A stretch of 64,000 nucleotides of DNA from Bacillus thuringiensis (GCF_014932895.1 NZ_JACYOF010000002.1:620001-684000); one strand, 5' to 3'; positions 18,706 to 29,301 are shown, counted from the stretch's first letter. Notes: a model not told the origin generated them from the letters alone. Program-made: numbers and translations.

Positions 18706-20184
18706 TTATAAAATAATCGCAATTAATCCACCAGATCCTTCATTAATAATTCTTTCTAACGTTTCTTTTAATTTATATCTAGCATTTTCTGGCATTAAAG
18801 ATAGTTTCGCTTGAATTCCTTCACGAACAATCGAGCTAAGCGAACGTCCGAATATATCAGAATTCCAAATTGATAACGGGTCATCTTCAAAATCTTGCAT
18901 TAAATAACGAACTAATTCTTCACTTTGCTTTTCCGTACCAATGATTGGCTCAAACGTTGATTCCACATCTACTTTAATCATATGAATAGATGGAGCCACA
19001 GCTTTTAACTTCACACCAAACCTTGAACCATGACGAATAATTTCTGGCTCATCTAAGCTCATATCAGCTAATGCAGGTGCTGCTACCCCATATCCTGTTT
19101 GTTTTACCATACGTAAAGCATCTGCCACTTGATCATACTCTATTTTCGCATGAGATAAGTCGAGCATAAGCTTCAATAAATGATCTTTCCCTCGAATTTC
19201 TACACCTACTACTTCTTTTAAAATTTGATCATACAATTCATCTGGCGCATATAAATCAATCTCCGCTACCCCTTGCCCCATATCGATACCAGCTAAACTC
19301 GCTCGATCAATAAATTCGTATTGACTAAACTGCCATACAACTCGGTCCACATCGCGAAGACGTTTTATATCCTTCACAGTCTCTTGAACTGCTTCCTGAT
19401 AACTTTGACGTAACCAATGCCCTTCATTTAGCACCATCACCCAGCTCGGAAGGTTCACATTCACTTCTAATACTGGGAACTCGAATAATGCTTCTCGAAG
19501 TACATTATACACATCTGTTTCTCTTAAACTCTCTACGCTCATCGCAATGACTGGAATATCATATTCTTCTGATAAACTTTGGCGTAATTGCTCTGTATCC
19601 GGATGATATGGCTGTACAGTGTTGATAATCATAATGAAAGGTTTTCCAACTTCTTTTAGCTCATTTACAACGCGTTCTTCTGCCTCTATATAATCTCTTC
19701 TTGGAATTTCGCCAATTGTTCCATCTGTTGTAATTACAACTCCAATTGTTGAATGTTCTTGAATTACTTTGCGCGTTCCGATTTCTGCCGCTTCATGGAA
19801 TGGAATAGGCTCTTCATACCAAGGAGTATTAATCATACGCGGGCCATTCTCATCTTCATATCCTTTCGCTCCTGGAACCGTATATCCAACGCAATCTACT
19901 AATCGAATATTCACTTCAAGACCTTCATCTACTTCGATAGAAACCGCTTGGTTTGGAACAAACTTCGGTTCCGTCGTCATGATTGTACGACCAGCAGCAC
20001 TTTGAGGCAGTTCATCCTGCGCTCTTTGACGGTCAGACTCATTCTCAATATTTGGAATAACTACAAGTTCCATGAATTTTTTAATGAATGTTGATTTCCC
20101 TGTTCGAACAGCTCCTACAACTCCAAAATAAATATCACCGCCTGTGCGTTCCGCAATATCTTTAAAAATATCTACCTTTTCCAA
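18706..20184 (-). CDS. spoIVA: Stage IV sporulation protein A (spore coat morphogenetic ATPase)
   Basis: A 492-residue ATPase that polymerises around the forespore as the base layer of the coat. The Walker A motif GAVRTGKST is at about residues 24-32, with DCVGYTVPGAKG as the G3-like region and a C-terminal domain ending EGSGGLIAIIL. Mother-cell expression by SigE is known for B. subtilis. The start is a TTG, supported by GGAGG 7 bases upstream and by the conserved start MEKVDIFKDIAERTGGD. Confidence 0.98.
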   Translation of the reverse strand: MEKVDIFKDIAERTGGDIYFGVVGAVRTGKSTFIKKFMELVVIPNIENESDRQRAQDELPQSAAGRTIMTTEPKFVPNQAVSIEVDEGLEVNIRLVDCVGYTVPGAKGYEDENGPRMINTPWYEEPIPFHEAAEIGTRKVIQEHSTIGVVITTDGTIGEIPRRDYIEAEERVVNELKEVGKPFIMIINTVQPYHPDTEQLRQSLSEEYDIPVIAMSVESLRETDVYNVLREALFEFPVLEVNVNLPSWVMVLNEGHWLRQSYQEAVQETVKDIKRLRDVDRVVWQFSQYEFIDRASLAGIDMGQGVAEIDLYAPDELYDQILKEVVGVEIRGKDHLLKLMLDLSHAKIEYDQVADALRMVKQTGYGVAAPALADMSLDEPEIIRHGSRFGVKLKAVAPSIHMIKVDVESTFEPIIGTEKQSEELVRYLMQDFEDDPLSIWNSDIFGRSLSSIVREGIQAKLSLMPENARYKLKETLERIINEGSGGLIAIIL

Positions 20185-20305
20185 GTGATTCCCTCCCTCA
20201 AAATTTTTGGGAATAATTCCGCGTTTATAGTCAACTAATACCTTCTCTAACGTTGCCTATAATATCTGATATAATATAATGGTATTCTAGAAGTTCGGAC
20301 AATAT

Positions 20306-20334
20306 ATCATATAATTTTGTCCAATTTCATATGA
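20306..20334 (-). promoter_or_regulatory. Possible SigE-type promoter of spoIVA
   Basis: Minus strand TCATATG (20328-20334) and TATATGAT (20306-20313) with a 14-base spacer resemble the SigE pattern (-35 kmATATT, -10 CATACANT). SigE control of spoIVA is known in B. subtilis; this exact site is an inference from an imperfect match. Confidence 0.3.
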
Positions 20335-20377
20335 CTATTTAAAAAATATCTTTTGTTTGCATCACAAGTTGTATAAC

Positions 20378-20421
20378 ATAAAAAACCTTTCTTCTAGAAC
20401 TTATTCGCTAAAAGAAAGGTT
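20378..20421 (-). terminator. Terminator of yphF
   Basis: Stem AACCTTTCTT / AAGAAAGGTT enclosing a loop that itself can pair partly, T run on the minus strand. Confidence 0.75.
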
Positions 20422-20427
20422 CATGAC

Positions 20428-21141
20428 TTATGATTTAAAAAAAATTGGTTCTCCATCCTTTACCGTATACGGTAAAGAATAGGCAGGAACAAATGGAGAA
20501 TCTTTTGAAAGTATATTACGAATATCTTCTCCCTCCTTAAATTGCCCTTCATTTTTTTTCAAAGCTTCATATAAGTCAATTCTATAGTCAACAAAAACTT
20601 CTCCTTTTTCATTGATTACAAAAGGAAGTCCTTTACCAGAATACGGACTTGTCACTTGTGGTACATCTTTATATCCTAGTTTTTTAAAATCTAATTCATA
20701 TACACCATCTGAAATTACTTTTTTAAAAGGTGGATATTGATGTTCATCACGATACATCCTAAGCTTCAATGATAATTCCTGAATTTGTTCAGCTATCCTA
20801 ACATCTATTAACTTTACTGTTGGGTTTGTTTCAACATCTATTAATACATACTGGTATACTCCTCCGCTTTCATACGCATTACCCGGTGCTTCTTGTATGT
20901 AGCGCGGAGCAATCTTTTGAAAGTCAATTGGATACTTCTGATAAATAGGCGTACTCATATCACGCGTCTTAATTGGCAATATCCCGTCATTTTGTTCCTT
21001 AAATGTCGTAATAGCTTTTTGAACAACTTGTAACTGATCTTCATAAGGAACAGCATTTTGTTTCATATTTTCCTTCGGATACAAACATCCTGTTAACATG
21101 CTCATACAACAAAATATTAAAATAATATGGACTTTTTTCAC
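20428..21141 (-). CDS. yphF: YphF family lipoprotein
   Basis: A 237-residue predicted lipoprotein: signal peptide (HIILIFCCMSM) ending in lipobox LTGC, then a soluble extracytoplasmic domain. It lies between yphE and spoIVA as B. subtilis yphF does. Function is unknown. The GTG at 21141 (third codon of the longest frame) is chosen because AAGGTGA lies 6 bases upstream; the earlier TTG would overlap the site. Confidence 0.85.
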   Translation of the reverse strand: MKKVHIILIFCCMSMLTGCLYPKENMKQNAVPYEDQLQVVQKAITTFKEQNDGILPIKTRDMSTPIYQKYPIDFQKIAPRYIQEAPGNAYESGGVYQYVLIDVETNPTVKLIDVRIAEQIQELSLKLRMYRDEHQYPPFKKVISDGVYELDFKKLGYKDVPQVTSPYSGKGLPFVINEKGEVFVDYRIDLYEALKKNEGQFKEGEDIRNILSKDSPFVPAYSLPYTVKDGEPIFFKS

Positions 21142-21206
21142 TAACAATCACCTTTTCATGCTAATTTAACTTGCTGCTTATGTAACATTTTCGAAGTACA
21201 CTTCCT

Positions 21207-21410
21207 TTATCGCTCCACAGGTCCACTAAATACAACAAGAAAAATAACAATTCCCGATACTATCATAAGGGTGTACGCTACTAACGCTGTAATCCCTTTC
21301 AAAAATTTATTCTTTATTTTATGTCTACTTAATAAAATAAAACTTACTGCAACAAACATAAATCCCATTGCTCCTAAGGAAAACCACATTTTAACAAGCC
21401 CTTCCGACAT
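21207..21410 (-). CDS. yphE: YphE family small membrane protein (DUF2768)
   Basis: A 67-residue protein with two membrane helices (about residues 7-27 and 38-62). Length and position between yphF and gpsA match B. subtilis YphE. The ATG at 21410 has AAGGGG 7 bases upstream; the preceding GTG would not. Function is unknown. Confidence 0.82.
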   Translation of the reverse strand: MSEGLVKMWFSLGAMGFMFVAVSFILLSRHKIKNKFLKGITALVAYTLMIVSGIVIFLVVFSGPVER

Positions 21411-21560
21411 ATACACACCCCTTTATTATCAATCTATTTTTATACTATTTTAACAAATTAAAATCTTTAAACAAATACAAAAATAACATTTTACTACGAA
21501 TTAATGAAGTAAAACTTTATTCAGTAAGTTTTTTGCCCATCCTCCACTAATCTTGATAAA

Positions 21561-21598
21561 AAATAAAACCGAAGCGACTGTACCTCTCGCTTCGGTTG
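21561..21598 (-). terminator. Terminator downstream of spoVIF
   Basis: Stem AACCGAAGCG / CGCTTCGGTT, followed on the minus strand by TTTTATTTTTTATC. Confidence 0.85.
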
Positions 21599-21679
21599 AC
21601 CAAATATGCCCAAAACAGCTCTATTCCCATACTTTCATGGCTATCATATGCAATCTACAAACTCTTTGTTTCTCATATT

Positions 21680-21931
21680 TTATTTTTTAAACATTTTACT
21701 TAACGAGCCAAAATCCGTTGGCATATTATTGTTAATAATCGCTTTTACAATTTGATCCTCTTGCTCTTTCGGCACTTCCCGTCCTGCTAATAGAGCAACT
21801 TGATGAATCAATTGGCGCAGCACCGTTTCATCACGCAAATTTGCATTTTGTACAGATGATGCTAATTTAAAAATATCCTCTTTGTTCACTTTCGCTTCCT
21901 TCTCAATATTATTAAAAATGTTATTATCCAT
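21680..21931 (-). CDS. spoVIF: Stage VI sporulation protein F
   Basis: An 83-residue helical protein (MDNNIFNNIEKEAKVNKEDI...) matching the SpoVIF (YjcC) family, which is needed for proper coat assembly under SigK/GerE control in B. subtilis. There spoVIF lies elsewhere; its place beside gpsA is a B. cereus-type arrangement. The ATG at 21931 follows GAGGGTG, whose GTG starts the longer frame. Confidence 0.82.
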   Translation of the reverse strand: MDNNIFNNIEKEAKVNKEDIFKLASSVQNANLRDETVLRQLIHQVALLAGREVPKEQEDQIVKAIINNNMPTDFGSLSKMFKK

Positions 21932-22005
21932 TCTTTTCACCCTCTCCTCAAGTTACTCTTCATCCTATGCAAAAATAAAAAAATGGTGAAAAGACCCAAA
22001 AAATA

Positions 22006-22044
22006 AAAAGCGACAGCAGTACAAATTGTACCGCTGTCGCTTTT
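22006..22044 (-). terminator. Terminator of the der-gpsA transcript
   Basis: Long stem AAAGCGACAGC-GTACAA / TTGTAC-GCTGTCGCTTT with T run on the minus strand, next to the gpsA stop codon. Confidence 0.9.
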
Positions 22045-22046
22045 AT

Positions 22047-23069
22047 TTATAGTAAATCAGGTATAGCTTCCACTTCATGCTTTCTCACACGTCCCATCAA
22101 TGAGCCTACTGCATCTTTCACATTATTCCCATTGAACAGCACATCATATAAAGCAGCTGTAATCGGCATTTCAACTTCCATCTTCTCCGCTAATTCATGA
22201 GCAGCTTTCGTCGTTCTTACACCTTCCACAACCATACCCATGCTTTCTAACACTTCTTCTAAAGAGTGCCCTTTTCCAAGCATATTTCCTGCACGCCAAT
22301 TTCGGCTATGCACACTTGTACAAGTCACAATTAAGTCCCCCATACCAGTTAGACCAGCAAATGTCAGTGGATTACCGCCCATCTTTCTTCCTAAACGAGC
22401 AATTTCCGTTAACCCGCGTGTCATTAATGCTGCTTTTGCATTATCTCCTAATCCAAGCCCGTCCGTTATCCCAGCGGCTAATGCGATAATATTTTTTAAC
22501 GCACCACCGAGTTCAACTCCAACGATATCTGGATTTGTATATACACGGAAATAACTATTCATAAATAAATCTTGTACTTCCTCAGCTGCTTCCATACGTT
22601 TCGCAGCTGATGTGACAGTTGTCGCTTGACGTAAACCGACCTCTTCAGCATGACTCGGTCCAGACAATACAACAACATCTTTAATCAAGTTCTCCGGAAT
22701 TTCTTCCTCAATCATTTCAGAAATACGTTTTGACGTACCTGGTTCGATTCCTTTACTTGCATGAACCCAAGTAATTGGTTCTGTAACAATTTCTTTCATA
22801 TCTTGCAATACATCTCGGTACGCTTTCGTCGGTACTACTAGCAGTACTGTATTTACATCTACTAATGCTTCTTCTAAAGAAGAATAGGCTACGATTGTGC
22901 TTGGCAATGTAATCCCTGGAAGATATCTACTGTTCTCATGCTTCGTATTAATTTCATCCATGAGCTCAGGACGGTTTCCCCAAATGCGTACATCATGCCC
23001 ATTGTCAGCTAATACCATCGCTAACGCTGTTCCCCAGCTACCTGCTCCTATTACTGTGATTTTTGTCAT
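22047..23069 (-). CDS. gpsA: NAD(P)H-dependent glycerol-3-phosphate dehydrogenase
   Basis: A 340-residue enzyme making sn-glycerol-3-phosphate for phospholipids from DHAP. The Rossmann motif GAGSWGTALA is at residues 8-17; later KGIEPGT, SGPSHAEEV, GALKNIIALAAG (catalytic Lys) and NAKAALMTRG follow. Start ATG follows GGAGAGG. It is 18 bases after der, in the same operon. Confidence 0.97.
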   Translation of the reverse strand: MTKITVIGAGSWGTALAMVLADNGHDVRIWGNRPELMDEINTKHENSRYLPGITLPSTIVAYSSLEEALVDVNTVLLVVPTKAYRDVLQDMKEIVTEPITWVHASKGIEPGTSKRISEMIEEEIPENLIKDVVVLSGPSHAEEVGLRQATTVTSAAKRMEAAEEVQDLFMNSYFRVYTNPDIVGVELGGALKNIIALAAGITDGLGLGDNAKAALMTRGLTEIARLGRKMGGNPLTFAGLTGMGDLIVTCTSVHSRNWRAGNMLGKGHSLEEVLESMGMVVEGVRTTKAAHELAEKMEVEMPITAALYDVLFNGNNVKDAVGSLMGRVRKHEVEAIPDLL

Positions 23070-23087
23070 AAAATCACATCCTCTCCA

Positions 23088-24398
23088 TTAGTCTCTTGCT
23101 CTAGCGATAATGTGAATCGGTGTTCCTACAAAGCCGAATGCTTCACGTAAGCGATTTTTTAAGAAACGCTCATATGAAAAGTGCATTAATTCTGTATCGT
23201 TTACAAACACAACAAACGTTGGTGGTTTTACCGCAACTTGTGTTGCATAGAAGATTTTCAAACGGCTACCATTATGCGTCGGCGTTGGATTCATCGCTAC
23301 CGCATCCATAATCACATCATTTAATACGTTCGTTTGTACACGGATGCTATGACTTTCATTTACCTCATTGATAACAGGTAATAACGTTTGTGTACGTTTT
23401 TTCGTTTTCGCAGATAAGAATACAATCGGCGCGTAATCTAAGAATTGGAAATGAGCACGGATATTTTCTTCAAATGCTTTCATTGTTTTCTCATCTTTTT
23501 TCACTGCGTCCCATTTGTTTACAACGATAATAACCGCTCTTCCTGAATCATGAGCATATCCTGCAATTTTTTTATCTTGTTCAATAATTCCTTCTTCACC
23601 GTCTAAAACGACTAAAACAACGTCAGAACGTTCAATCGCTCTTAATGCACGAAGTACACTATATTTTTCTGTACTTTCATATACTTTTCCTTTTTTACGC
23701 ATACCAGCTGTATCGATGATTACATAATCTTGTCCATCTTTACTATATGGCGTATCGACAGCATCACGTGTCGTTCCTGCTACATTACTAACAATTACAC
23801 GCTCTTGACCAAGAAGAGCATTTACAAGTGAAGATTTCCCTACGTTCGGACGTCCAATTAAAGAGAAACGAATTGTATCTTCATCATATCCGTCTTCTTC
23901 AATCTTTGGAAAATGCTGTGCAGCTTCGTCTAACAAGTCACCTAGTCCTAATCCATGTGTACCTGAGATTGGGAATGGTTCACCAAATCCTAGCGCATAA
24001 AAATCATAAATATCACTGCGCATTTCTGGATTGTCCACTTTATTTACGGCAAGTACAACCGGCTTATTTGAGCGATATAAAATTTTTGCAACTTCTTCAT
24101 CAGCTGCTGTTACACCATCACGACCGTTTGTCATAAAAATGATAACATCTGCTTCATCAATCGCTACTTCAGCTTGTTGACGAATTTGTGTCAAAAATGG
24201 CTCGTCTCCAATATCAATTCCACCTGTATCAATAATGTTAAATTCATGATTTAACCATTCTCCAGCGCTATAAATACGGTCGCGCGTTACACCCGGAATA
24301 TCTTCTACAATTGAAACTCTCTCTCCAACAATCCTATTGAAAATAGTAGATTTCCCTACGTTCGGGCGTCCTACTATCGCTATTACTGGTTTCGGCAT
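23088..24398 (-). CDS. der: Ribosome biogenesis GTPase Der
   Basis: A 436-residue essential GTPase with two tandem G domains (GRPNVGKST near residue 8 and GRPNVGKSS near residue 183), each with DTxG ([15 protein letters not shown]) and NKxD (NKVD, NKWD), and a C-terminal KH-like domain. It acts in 50S subunit assembly. ATG follows AAAGGATG. Confidence 0.98.
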   Translation of the reverse strand: MPKPVIAIVGRPNVGKSTIFNRIVGERVSIVEDIPGVTRDRIYSAGEWLNHEFNIIDTGGIDIGDEPFLTQIRQQAEVAIDEADVIIFMTNGRDGVTAADEEVAKILYRSNKPVVLAVNKVDNPEMRSDIYDFYALGFGEPFPISGTHGLGLGDLLDEAAQHFPKIEEDGYDEDTIRFSLIGRPNVGKSSLVNALLGQERVIVSNVAGTTRDAVDTPYSKDGQDYVIIDTAGMRKKGKVYESTEKYSVLRALRAIERSDVVLVVLDGEEGIIEQDKKIAGYAHDSGRAVIIVVNKWDAVKKDEKTMKAFEENIRAHFQFLDYAPIVFLSAKTKKRTQTLLPVINEVNESHSIRVQTNVLNDVIMDAVAMNPTPTHNGSRLKIFYATQVAVKPPTFVVFVNDTELMHFSYERFLKNRLREAFGFVGTPIHIIARARD

Positions 24399-24434
24399 AT
24401 ACTTTCATCCTTTCAACTTGCTTCTGTTTATTAT

Positions 24435-24465
24435 GTAAAAAACCCTTCTTTGTGCAAGAAGGGAT
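24435..24465 (-). terminator. Terminator between ypzH and der
   Basis: Stem CCCTTCT / AGAAGGG with a 7-base loop and T run on the minus strand; ends the yphA-yphB-ypzH transcript ahead of der. Confidence 0.75.
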
Positions 24466-24522
24466 TTGCATTCCAGAATATTTCTCAACGTATCAAAACA
24501 CCTCACATTATAACACACGTTG

Positions 24523-24708
24523 CTAATGTTTCACAATAATATATACATTCTCTTGCAAGCGATGCGCAATACCATCTAGTATTGCCTCTAAATTATTTGC
24601 AACAAATTCTAGTTCCTCTTTTGACTCACAAGTAAACAAAGGGGCACCACCTGCAAATTTTTCCGGTGTCGTTGTAATAACCGCTAGAATAACACTTTCT
24701 AACATCAT
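24523..24708 (-). CDS. ypzH: Small 'capping complex subunit for YIEGIA' protein
   Basis: A 61-residue soluble protein (MMLESVILAVITTTPEKF...). It matches the small family always found next to YIEGIA proteins. Its ATG overlaps the yphB stop codon (ATGA), and GGAG lies 7 bases upstream, so the two are translationally coupled. The molecular role is not established; the database name implies a complex with YphB. Confidence 0.8.
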   Translation of the reverse strand: MMLESVILAVITTTPEKFAGGAPLFTCESKEELEFVANNLEAILDGIAHRLQENVYIIVKH

Positions 24709-25598
24709 CTCTTATCTCCCCTTCCTTTCGGGGCTTCCGATGACATATGAACAGCACTTTCTAACGTCGGCACATTCCCTATGACGCCTATCGCTTTCTC
24801 TGCATCTTGATCTTGCGGCAAGACAAAAATCCCAACCCTGCCATCCTCTAAATCACGCTTTGCTAACGGTACAAGCGCTGGGGTACCAGAATCTCTATAA
24901 ATTCCTAACGCTACCGAAACATCGTGCAAAATAGCTTGCCGTTGCCCTAAGTTTGAGATTGTCACCATCGCATCAATTGATTTTGGCTTTAAAATAAATC
25001 CCATGCCATATTTCATAATCTCTTCTTGTCTTGCCGGCAATCCAATATTCATAATATAAATATTATCAATATAAAGTCCTGCTCCTTCAAAATGAAGCGG
25101 AACATGCTCAATATCTACTAGATCATGAAGCCTTTTGCCTGACATTAATATTTTCGCAATAAAAAATGCTATTATAGCCATAATTACTCCAGCAATCCAC
25201 GAATGGAATCCTATATACGCAAACGTTGTTGCAAACGACGTTAACATCGCCAAATAGTTGCGACTTTCAAAAACTAATGCAATTCCTTCAATGTATGTAT
25301 TTCCACGCGGTACGAGCTCGTATCCATCTAATTGTTGAAGTGTATTTCTTTCCATATTACGCACATCACGAAATTGCGTCGCTGCTAACGTAAGAAATGT
25401 AATTGCAGAAAAATCTTTTTTTAAAATAGACGGGATTGCAATCGCTCCTAAGGCAGCTGCTATTAATCCCATCGCAATATGAATAATTTTCCCATGAAGC
25501 CTCGTAGGATATTGACGCGTATCTGTCCGTAGCATCAAAATCCTCGTTACTGTTCCTGCTATTACGCCGCATAAAATGGCTGGTGTATATTCAGTCAT
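24705..25598 (-). CDS. yphB: YIEGIA family membrane protein YphB
   Basis: A 297-residue membrane protein with the name-giving motif NTYIEGIALVF near residue 98. Hydrophobic segments lie at about residues 5-22, 34-57, 108-128 and 133-151; the C-terminal half is cytoplasmic (GMGFILKPKSIDAMVTISNL...). Function is unknown. It overlaps yphA by 8 bases and ypzH by 4, so the three genes form one translation-coupled unit. Confidence 0.85.
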   Translation of the reverse strand: MTEYTPAILCGVIAGTVTRILMLRTDTRQYPTRLHGKIIHIAMGLIAAALGAIAIPSILKKDFSAITFLTLAATQFRDVRNMERNTLQQLDGYELVPRGNTYIEGIALVFESRNYLAMLTSFATTFAYIGFHSWIAGVIMAIIAFFIAKILMSGKRLHDLVDIEHVPLHFEGAGLYIDNIYIMNIGLPARQEEIMKYGMGFILKPKSIDAMVTISNLGQRQAILHDVSVALGIYRDSGTPALVPLAKRDLEDGRVGIFVLPQDQDAEKAIGVIGNVPTLESAVHMSSEAPKGRGDKR

Positions 25599-26202
25599 GT
25601 ATTACCCTCGCCTTTCTTTTACGTGTTTTCCGCTTAAACTGTTCCATGTATACTGATGCTTTTGCAATCCAAAACAAAATTGCCATAAATAACGTAGAAA
25701 CAGCGACGATATCAAAAAATGCTAAACTACCGTAATCATATGGAAAATGTAATTTCCGAAAAATAAGTGTCACTAGCAACTCCCCTTGTAACATGCCTAC
25801 ATATAGGGAACATAATCGTAATATGCGGTCCCCATGTAATAACACTGATGCATACACAAGAGCACTACTTAACAGAAACAACCTGTCCACTACAATCCAA
25901 ATCGGATCATATACCTCTAACAAATGAAAACTTGTATATAACATTGCAATAATAAGTGCCGAAAGTAAGCTATATAATTTTTTCCAGATAGAATATAGCG
26001 TGATTCCTATAAAAGAAATAATACAAAGTAAAAGAGCATTTACTGATACCGTGAATGAAGCAATCGTCACATGTAACGGAGAGCAAATTATAAAGATTAG
26101 TATACAAGCGCCTAACTTCCAGCGAGTAGAGTCCTTCTTCATAAAAAAAGTTACGATAACCCATCCTATCCAAGCTACAAAATAAAAAGTACTCCCATCC
26201 AT
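25591..26202 (-). CDS. yphA: YphA family membrane protein
   Basis: A 203-residue polytopic membrane protein (about six helices) ending in a strongly basic tail (FKRKTRKRKARV). Position upstream of yphB matches B. subtilis YphA. Function is unknown. Two adjacent ATGs follow GGAGGTG; the second (26202) is 7 bases away and was chosen. Confidence 0.8.
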   Translation of the reverse strand: MDGSTFYFVAWIGWVIVTFFMKKDSTRWKLGACILIFIICSPLHVTIASFTVSVNALLLCIISFIGITLYSIWKKLYSLLSALIIAMLYTSFHLLEVYDPIWIVVDRLFLLSSALVYASVLLHGDRILRLCSLYVGMLQGELLVTLIFRKLHFPYDYGSLAFFDIVAVSTLFMAILFWIAKASVYMEQFKRKTRKRKARVIHD

Positions 26203-26318
26203 CATTTCACCTCCTATGTTTTCCATTATGGGAACTTTTTATGAAAGTTAATCCACTTTCTTTACGTATAGTTTTTTCTTATAACAGCAACACTTTTAAC
26301 AAGGAGGTGCTATTCATT

Positions 26319-26453
26319 ATGGGTAAAGATCGCCAAGAACGAAAACTAAGAGAATCACGCCGCGTTGAGTCCGACCGAGACCAATCACTACAATATCCAG
26401 GGGCAACGGGACTTGATACACCAGAGCAAGCTCGAAAGCAGAATCAACACTAA
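26319..26453 (+). CDS. ypzI: YpzI family small protein
   Basis: A 44-residue, highly charged soluble protein (MGKDRQERKLRESRRVESDR...) matching YpzI. AAGGAGGTG lies 8 bases upstream of the ATG, a perfect ribosome-binding site, so the longer upstream frame is not used. Function is unknown. It is divergent from yphA and followed by a strong bidirectional terminator. Confidence 0.85.
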   Translation: MGKDRQERKLRESRRVESDRDQSLQYPGATGLDTPEQARKQNQH

Positions 26454-26460
26454 ACATACA

Positions 26461-26497
26461 AAAAGACGGTTTCGATATTGTACGAAACCGTCTTTCA
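26461..26497. terminator. Bidirectional terminator between ypzI and a zinc-ribbon gene
   Basis: Stem AAAGACGGTTTCG / CGAAACCGTCTTT with an 8-base loop, A and T rich on both sides. Confidence 0.85.
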
Positions 26498-26507
26498 CAT
26501 AATTATT

Positions 26508-26609
26508 TTAATAATTTCTATTCATATTTATGCCATATTTCTCCCCACAAACAGGGCAAAAATAAGTTCCCTCTAATAATTCCACAGCACATTTGCTACA
26601 TTTTTTCAT
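26508..26609 (-). CDS. Very small zinc-ribbon protein (33 residues)
   Basis: The frame starts MKKCSKCAVELLEG, continues TYFCPVCGEKYG and ends NMNRNY. Two CxxC knuckles (Cys4/Cys7 and Cys18/Cys21) form a minimal zinc ribbon. The ATG has AAGGGG 7 bases upstream and the stop codon is followed directly by a terminator, so the unit looks complete. It is below usual gene-calling length. Function is unknown; such mini-ribbons can bind RNA or protein partners. Confidence 0.65.
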   Translation of the reverse strand: MKKCSKCAVELLEGTYFCPVCGEKYGINMNRNY

Positions 26610-26728
26610 TTTTATACCCCTTTTTCAATCACAACTTCTACAATCAATATATAATCTCTATTTTCCCCATTTATAAGATTATACGTAATATCCCCCCTTC
26701 CCCACTTTATATTACAAAAAAAGAAAAC

Positions 26729-26755
26729 AAAAAAATCAACCGAACGGTTGATTTT

Positions 26756-26757
<2 letters not shown>
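26729..26757 (-). terminator. Terminator of fni
   Basis: Stem AAATCAACCG / CGGTTGATTT with a 2-base loop and a T-rich tail on the minus strand, overlapping the fni stop codon. Confidence 0.88.
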
Positions 26758-27817
<1,060 letters not shown>

Positions 27818-28966
27818 TTATTTCTTTAATTTTTTCAGTTGTTCACCAATAATATCACTTAATTGGAAAGTAGCAGAATCAGCATTTGGCTCATACTGGC
27901 TATAATCTTCTGTTACATTATTTTCTTCAAGCGCTTCTTTTATACTTAAAGAAATACGCTTCTCTGCTACATGAACTTCAAGCACTTTCACTTTTACTTC
28001 TTGTCCCATTTCCAATACTTCATTTGGATTTTTTACGTGACGATTTGCAATTTGAGATACGTGTACAAGTCCTTCAACGCCAGGCAAAATTTCAACGAAT
28101 GCACCAAATGTAACAAGACGTTTTACTACTCCCTCACGAATATCTCCGGCTTTTATTTCACCAGCAACATTTTCCCAAGGTCCCGGCTGAGCTGCTTTAA
28201 TTGATAAAGAAATACGTTGTGTATCAGCATCAACAGATAACACCTTTACCTTTACCTTTTGACCTTGCTCTAATACTTCAGAAGGTTGCTCCACACGTTC
28301 GTGTGAAATTTGTGAAATGTGAACTAAACCGTCCACTCCACCAACGTTAACGAAAGCACCAAAATCCGTTAATCGTTGTACTGTTCCTTCAACAACATCT
28401 CCTTCTTTTAACGAAGAGATTGCTTCTTTTTTCTTAGAATCTAGTTCTAATTCTACTACCGCTTTATGCGAAAGGATTACACGATTTTTTTCGCGATCTA
28501 ATTCAACAATTTTTACCGCTAATGTTTTTCCTTTATAGTCAGTAAAGTCTTCTACATAATGTACTTCTACAAGTGAAGCTGGGATAAAACCACGAACGCC
28601 AAGGTCCACAACTAATCCACCATTCACGATATCTTTTACAGTAACATCAAATACATGACCAGAAGTAAATTTCTCTTGTAATTCTACCCATGCTTTTTCT
28701 GCATCAACAGCACGTTTAGATAAGACAAGATCATTTTCTTCTAATTTAATAATTTTTAATTCTAGTGTTTGATCTAATTCTACAACATCGCTTGCTTTTT
28801 CAATATGAACGTTAGCTAATTCACTAATTGGAATTACGCCATCTGTTTTGTATCCAACATTTACAAGAACTTGTTTCTCTTCAACTTTCGTTACAGAACC
28901 TGTAACAACGTCACCAACTTGTAATTCTTTTGAATCCATAACTTCTTCATTCATTTTCTCTACCAT
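27818..28966 (-). CDS. ypfD: 30S ribosomal protein S1 homologue YpfD
   Basis: A 382-residue protein with four S1/OB RNA-binding domains (roughly residues 17-90, 105-170, 190-260, 275-345); the last two carry the classical GAFVxx...GLVHVSQ pattern. Gram-positive S1 homologues lack the six-domain form of E. coli. The ATG at 28966 has GGAGG 7 bases upstream. It is downstream of cmk, as in B. subtilis, but a terminator lies between them. A 24-bp palindrome precedes it. Confidence 0.94.
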   Translation of the reverse strand: MVEKMNEEVMDSKELQVGDVVTGSVTKVEEKQVLVNVGYKTDGVIPISELANVHIEKASDVVELDQTLELKIIKLEENDLVLSKRAVDAEKAWVELQEKFTSGHVFDVTVKDIVNGGLVVDLGVRGFIPASLVEVHYVEDFTDYKGKTLAVKIVELDREKNRVILSHKAVVELELDSKKKEAISSLKEGDVVEGTVQRLTDFGAFVNVGGVDGLVHISQISHERVEQPSEVLEQGQKVKVKVLSVDADTQRISLSIKAAQPGPWENVAGEIKAGDIREGVVKRLVTFGAFVEILPGVEGLVHVSQIANRHVKNPNEVLEMGQEVKVKVLEVHVAEKRISLSIKEALEENNVTEDYSQYEPNADSATFQLSDIIGEQLKKLKK

Positions 28967-29013
28967 GGAAATACCTCCCTACAGAATTGACAAAGCATTT
29001 TTATGTATATACG

Positions 29014-29037
29014 AAATGAAAACAAATGTTTTCATTT
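29014..29037. repeat. Perfect 24-bp inverted repeat upstream of ypfD
   Basis: AAATGAAAACA and TGTTTTCATTT separated by AA, 48 bases before the ypfD start codon. No T run follows on the ypfD strand, so it is not a terminator. It could be an operator or a leader-RNA hairpin. The rest of the gene-free stretch 28967-29270 is A+T-rich, with no recognisable ORF. Confidence 0.6.
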
Positions 29038-29270
29038 GCATGTTTAAGAATTTATCATCACATACTCTTTTTCAATACCATTCACAAGAAAATATATTAA
29101 ACCTATATAAATAGTATACAGCAAAATCATCTTGAAGAAAGTATGTTTTGAAATATAATAGCGAATATATTCTGACAGTTTTATCCCTCTTTAACTAACT
29201 TCTTATAAATCGGCTCATTTGTCAAGAAAAGAGACTCACAATTCACGTATCCTTTACATTTCTATACAAA

Positions 29271-29301
29271 CAAAAAAGAAAGAGGAGTATCCTCTTTCTT
29301 T
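29271..29301 (-). terminator. Terminator of cmk
   Basis: Stem AAGAAAGAGGA / TCCTCTTTCTT with a 3-base loop and T run on the minus strand, touching the cmk stop codon. Confidence 0.85.

Noticed and set aside
22240..22554. 104-codon plus-strand frame opposite gpsA
   Set aside because: Antisense shadow of a well-supported gene.
23828..24136. 102-codon plus-strand frame opposite der
   Set aside because: Antisense shadow; composition low in typical protein patterns and no ribosome-binding site.
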